A DNA stretch of 64,000 nt from Sphingobacterium sp. SYP-B4668. GTDB lineage: Bacteria > Bacteroidota > Bacteroidia > Sphingobacteriales > Sphingobacteriaceae. The stretch is from positions 3,534,001 through 3,598,000 of the forward strand of contig NZ_CP115483.1 of assembly GCF_027627455.1 (NCBI RefSeq), in the 5' to 3' direction. The translations under genes and the position numbers were made by a program. This document shows, one piece after another, positions 60,820 to 64,000 of this stretch; positions within the stretch are counted from its first letter, which is position 1; every line of letters starts with the position of its first letter. The notes beneath the pieces are model-generated. The model saw nothing but the letters and a program-made list of their open reading frames with translations, did not search any database and had not been told where the DNA came from.

Positions 60820-63006
60820 ATGAGAAGAATTGCACTTTTGTTCCTCTTGGCCAGCACAACTGCCTACGGTCAGCGGAATCTGAATCTTGAAGAGACTGTT
60901 TTCGGCTCCCGCACCTACGCCCCCACCTCACTTGTCAGTCCAAATTGGATCCCTACGCTAAATAACATCAGCTATTTAGACGCCAGCTACCAAAACCTGG
61001 TCAGCAAAGGAGCCGACAAAAATGGACAAGAAGAGATACTGGTCAGTAAGCAGGACCTTGAAAATGCCCTAAAAACCCAATGGCCGCAAGAGACTTTCTC
61101 ACTACGCATGTTTCCATATGATTACAAATGGAAAGACGACAAGACCATTTTACTTGAAATCGATGGCAAATCAAAAGCTTACACCTTTGATTTTGACACC
61201 CGACTCAAGACAATATCCAATGCCATTCTCAGCGACCTCAATGGCAAAAACAAAGAGATATCACCTGACAGGACCAAAGTAGCTTACCTGATAGACAACA
61301 ATATCTTCCTAGTAGACAGCAATGGCAAGACAATAGCCGTCACCAACGATAAGGACCCCGGCATTGTCAATGGCAGTGACTACACCCACCGCCAAGAGTT
61401 CGGGATTAACAAAGGCCTTTGGTGGAGCCCTCAGAATGACCAACTCATATACTATCGTAAAGATGAGACAATGGTTACCAAGTATCCCCTAGTACAATGG
61501 TCCACCCGGGTTGCGGAGACTAAGGACATTTACTACCCAATGGCAGGGATGAAATCCGAGGAAGTAACATTAGTCATATACAACCCATCTACTGGTTCCA
61601 AAGTCACACTGCTAACAGGCGAACCCAAAGAGCAGTTCCTTACTAGCGTCACTTGGGACCCTAGCGGAGCATTTGTATATGTGGGTGTATTGAATCGGGG
61701 TCAGGACCATCTCAAAATGAATAAATATGATGCCAAATCCGGCGCATTGATCAAGACTCTTTTCGAAGAGACCGCCACGACATGGGTTGAACCCCAAAAT
61801 CCACTAACATTCACCCCCAACAACCCCCAGCACTTCCTCTATCAATCTGACAAAGATGGCTTCAACCAACTTTACCTATATGATACTGACGGCAAGCTCA
61901 TTCGCAAACTTGGACATAAAGAACTTATTGTCAAGGACCTATTAACCTTTTCATCAAAAGGCGACAAGGTATCTTACATCGGCGTCACAAACGACGGACT
62001 AGATAGACAACTCTTCGAAGTAGAACTAAAATCAGGAAAGACCACCCAGTTGACCACCGAATCAGGTACCCACACAGCAAGCCTGAATAGCAATGGAACC
62101 TACATTTTGGATCAATACAGTGATTTATCTACCCCCAATGTGATTCAGATCAAAGAAATCAAATCAGGTAAAAAGAATATACTTATCCAAGCCCAAAATC
62201 CATTCCAAGGCAAAATAAATACGCCAAAAATCGATTTCGTCCAATTAACTACCGCTGATGGCCAGACACCACTTACCGGGCGCATTATCTATCCAAATGA
62301 TTTCGACCCAAACAAGAAGTATCCCGTGATGTATTACCTCTATGGAGGCTCGCATTCTCAACTGGTTACCAATAGATGGCTTGGAGGCGCAGGCTATTTC
62401 GACATATACATGGCTCAGCAAGGGTATATTGTCTTCACCATGGACAATCGAGGTACAGACGCTCGCGGCCGCGCATTCGCTACTGCCACCCATCGTCAAC
62501 TCGGACAAGCGGAGATGGCCGATCAAATGAAGGGTATTGAGTTCCTTAAATCCAAGCCCTATGTTGACAAAGAACGAATGGGAATTTTTGGTTGGAGCTT
62601 TGGAGGCTTTATGACGACATCTTTCATGCTCCACCACAACGAAATCTTTAAAGCGGCAGTCGCCGGAGGGCCAGTAATAGACTGGAAATACTACGAAGTC
62701 ATGTATGGCGAACGTTACATGGACACTCCACAAGACAATCCTCAAGGATACAAATTGACATCACTCCTTGATAAAGCCGATCGCCTCAAGGGAGATTTAT
62801 TAATCATCCACGGCGCCCAAGACCCCGTTGTGGTCCAACAGCACAGCATGGAATTTATTGAGGCCTGCATCAAAGCAGGCAAACAGGTCGACTACTTCTT
62901 ATATCCAACCCATGAGCACAATGTAATGGGTAAAGACCGTATTCATATGTACGAGAAGATTGCCAAATACTTTGATTTACATCTTCATAGCTCATCCACT
63001 AATTAA
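60820..63006 (+). CDS. Secreted S9 peptidase, dipeptidyl-peptidase IV type
   Basis: The 728-residue enzyme probably removes N-terminal X-Pro or X-Ala dipeptides. It has a signal peptide (1-17, TAYGQ), an N-terminal DPP-IV propeller (about 60-460) and an alpha/beta hydrolase domain (about 470-725). The catalytic triad appears to be S593 in GWSFGGF, D668 in HGAQDPVV and H700 in THEHNV. The glutamate motif of DPP-IV's N-terminal domain is less clear. An independent start is expected, though the 82-base gap to the DUF1080 gene allows readthrough. Confidence 0.94.
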   Translation: MRRIALLFLLASTTAYGQRNLNLEETVFGSRTYAPTSLVSPNWIPTLNNISYLDASYQNLVSKGADKNGQEEILVSKQDLENALKTQWPQETFSLRMFPYDYKWKDDKTILLEIDGKSKAYTFDFDTRLKTISNAILSDLNGKNKEISPDRTKVAYLIDNNIFLVDSNGKTIAVTNDKDPGIVNGSDYTHRQEFGINKGLWWSPQNDQLIYYRKDETMVTKYPLVQWSTRVAETKDIYYPMAGMKSEEVTLVIYNPSTGSKVTLLTGEPKEQFLTSVTWDPSGAFVYVGVLNRGQDHLKMNKYDAKSGALIKTLFEETATTWVEPQNPLTFTPNNPQHFLYQSDKDGFNQLYLYDTDGKLIRKLGHKELIVKDLLTFSSKGDKVSYIGVTNDGLDRQLFEVELKSGKTTQLTTESGTHTASLNSNGTYILDQYSDLSTPNVIQIKEIKSGKKNILIQAQNPFQGKINTPKIDFVQLTTADGQTPLTGRIIYPNDFDPNKKYPVMYYLYGGSHSQLVTNRWLGGAGYFDIYMAQQGYIVFTMDNRGTDARGRAFATATHRQLGQAEMADQMKGIEFLKSKPYVDKERMGIFGWSFGGFMTTSFMLHHNEIFKAAVAGGPVIDWKYYEVMYGERYMDTPQDNPQGYKLTSLLDKADRLKGDLLIIHGAQDPVVVQQHSMEFIEACIKAGKQVDYFLYPTHEHNVMGKDRIHMYEKIAKYFDLHLHSSSTN

Positions 63007-63057
63007 TGCAATGTAGCGACGACACGCTACCAAGATGATGCAGAGAAACAAAGAAAT

Positions 63058-63081
63058 GGCCAGTAACAATCGTTACTGGCC
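63058..63081. terminator. Hairpin between convergent S9 peptidase and asnB genes
   Basis: GGCCAGTAAC pairs perfectly with GTTACTGGCC around an AATC loop. An additional 6-bp hairpin (GTAGCG/CGCTAC) lies at 63013-63030. Both sit between converging genes, and the T-rich stretch near 63092-63102 supports termination on the plus strand. Confidence 0.7.
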
Positions 63082-63120
63082 TCTCTATTATATACGTTTT
63101 TTTTAGTTAGTGCAAAATCT

Positions 63121-64000
63121 TTACAATTCAACCGCCGTCTTCGCCTTTTCATAGCTTTCCAAATGCACCGCTGCTACTGCCCGCCCCGAAGGGTCGTTAA
63201 GATTTTGGAAGGAAGCATCCCACGCCAGAGCTTCCGGTGTACTGCATGCCACTGATTTTACAGAAGGTACAGTCTGCGCCGCGGCCTCCGATGGAAAATG
63301 CGATTCAAAGATAGTCCTATACAAGAATTCCTCTTTGTTCTTAGGTGTATTCACTGGAAATCGCTCCGCCGCTCCCGCAAACTCTGTATCCGACACTTTC
63401 TGCTCCGCCTGCTCCTTCAGCGTATCGATCCAGCTATACCCTACACCATCAGAAAATTGCTCTTTCTGCCTCCAGGCGATACTCTCGGGCAGGTAATCTT
63501 CAAAAGCCTTGCGCACCACCCATTTCTCCATTCGCCCATCTTTTATCATCTTATCCTTGGGATTGATAGTCATCGCAATATCCATAAATTCCTTATCCAA
63601 GAAGGGCACCCTTCCCTCTACACCCCAGGCCGCTAATGACTTGTTGGCACGTAGGCAATCATACAAATACAACTTCTTCAATTTCCGAACAGTCTCCTCG
63701 TGAAATTCCTGCGCATTCGGCGCCTTATGGAAATACAGATATCCACCAAACAACTCATCCGATCCCTCTCCAGATAACACCATCTTTATTCCCATTGATT
63801 TAATCACACGGGCCAATAAATACATGGGAGTGGATGCCCGTATTGTAGTGACATCATAGGTCTCCAAGTGGTAGATCACATCACGGATGGCATCTATCCC
63901 CTCCTGTATAGTAAAGTTGATTTCATGATGGATTGTGCCGATATGATCCGCCGCCTTCTGCGCAGCAATCAAATCCGGAGCCCCTTTTAATCCGACCGCA
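63121..64000 (-). CDS. asnB: Asparagine synthetase B, N-terminal part outside window
   Basis: The frame is open to the right edge, so the N-terminal glutaminase domain is missing here. The visible 293 codons begin [21 protein letters not shown] and contain the ATP-binding synthetase domain with [41 protein letters not shown] and [17 protein letters not shown] follow. The product makes asparagine from aspartate, glutamine and ATP. The C-terminus ends [12 protein letters not shown], typical of AsnB in this phylum. An internal TTG gives the apparent start at 63972, but the true start is outside. Confidence 0.93.
   Translation of the reverse strand, partial: AVGLKGAPDLIAAQKAADHIGTIHHEINFTIQEGIDAIRDVIYHLETYDVTTIRASTPMYLLARVIKSMGIKMVLSGEGSDELFGGYLYFHKAPNAQEFHEETVRKLKKLYLYDCLRANKSLAAWGVEGRVPFLDKEFMDIAMTINPKDKMIKDGRMEKWVVRKAFEDYLPESIAWRQKEQFSDGVGYSWIDTLKEQAEQKVSDTEFAGAAERFPVNTPKNKEEFLYRTIFESHFPSEAAAQTVPSVKSVACSTPEALAWDASFQNLNDPSGRAVAAVHLESYEKAKTAVEL

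Overview
The window looks like a stretch of a Bacteroidota chromosome, most likely Sphingobacteriaceae (Sphingobacterium-like). The evidence is a SusC/SusD pair driven by an ECF sigma/FecR cascade, several Bacteroidota-restricted families (DUF2480, DUF4836-like, DUF6686-like, a PorE-like OmpA protein), -7 elements of the form TAnnTTTG, AT-rich spacers, and starts without Shine-Dalgarno sequences. I see no rRNA, tRNA, CRISPR array, transposase or prophage gene. Two genes run off the window: a phosphoesterase on the left edge and asnB on the right edge, both on the minus strand.

Layout. 1-9.3 kb (minus): an uptake locus with ECF sigma factor, FecR anti-sigma factor, SusC transducer-type TonB receptor, SusD lipoprotein, and a secreted calcineurin-type phosphoesterase fused to a PQQ-type propeller. 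10-17.8 kb: a small Tic20/DUF4870-like membrane protein, a hybrid histidine kinase, a GNAT acetyltransferase, a TPR histidine kinase with its NarL-type regulator, and a lipoprotein. 18-26 kb: a drug-resistance block with catB, a TetR regulator and a tripartite RND pump. The TetR gene and the pump share a repeated palindromic operator. 26-30 kb: an orphan gene, purC and two different L,D-transpeptidases. 30.3-32.7 kb: a SufR-like Fe-S regulator divergent from sodA, DUF2480 and an FMN reductase. 32.8-36.9 kb (minus): three envelope proteins, two of them DUF4836-like. 37.1-40.7 kb: an overlapping cassette of N-formylglutamate amidohydrolase-like enzyme, MATCAP/QEGLA metallopeptidase and glutathione-synthetase-like ATP-grasp ligase. 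This is the best candidate for an under-described system. 40.7-47.5 kb: a 7TM-DISM/LuxR membrane regulator, an M16 protease and the PorE-like protein. 47.5-54.5 kb: a minus-strand operon of two Gfo/Idh/MocA oxidoreductases, a GMC oxidoreductase and a WG-repeat protein, divergent from a DUF819 permease. 54.7-64 kb: an RhlE helicase, a second ECF sigma factor with a membrane partner, a thioesterase, two small membrane proteins, Hsp20, folB, a DUF1080 protein, a DPP-IV-type peptidase and asnB.

How the genes work together. The clearest regulatory units are: (i) the sigma/FecR/SusC surface-signalling cascade; (ii) the TetR-RND unit, where TTAACA-N-TGTTAA sites lie before tetR, before the adaptor and inside the adaptor's 5' end; (iii) the SufR-sodA divergon, with inverted repeats over the promoter; (iv) catB, whose leader has a promoter, a hairpin and short reading frames, one overlapping the catB start. 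Calls rest on reading translations and motifs by eye; no database search was possible.
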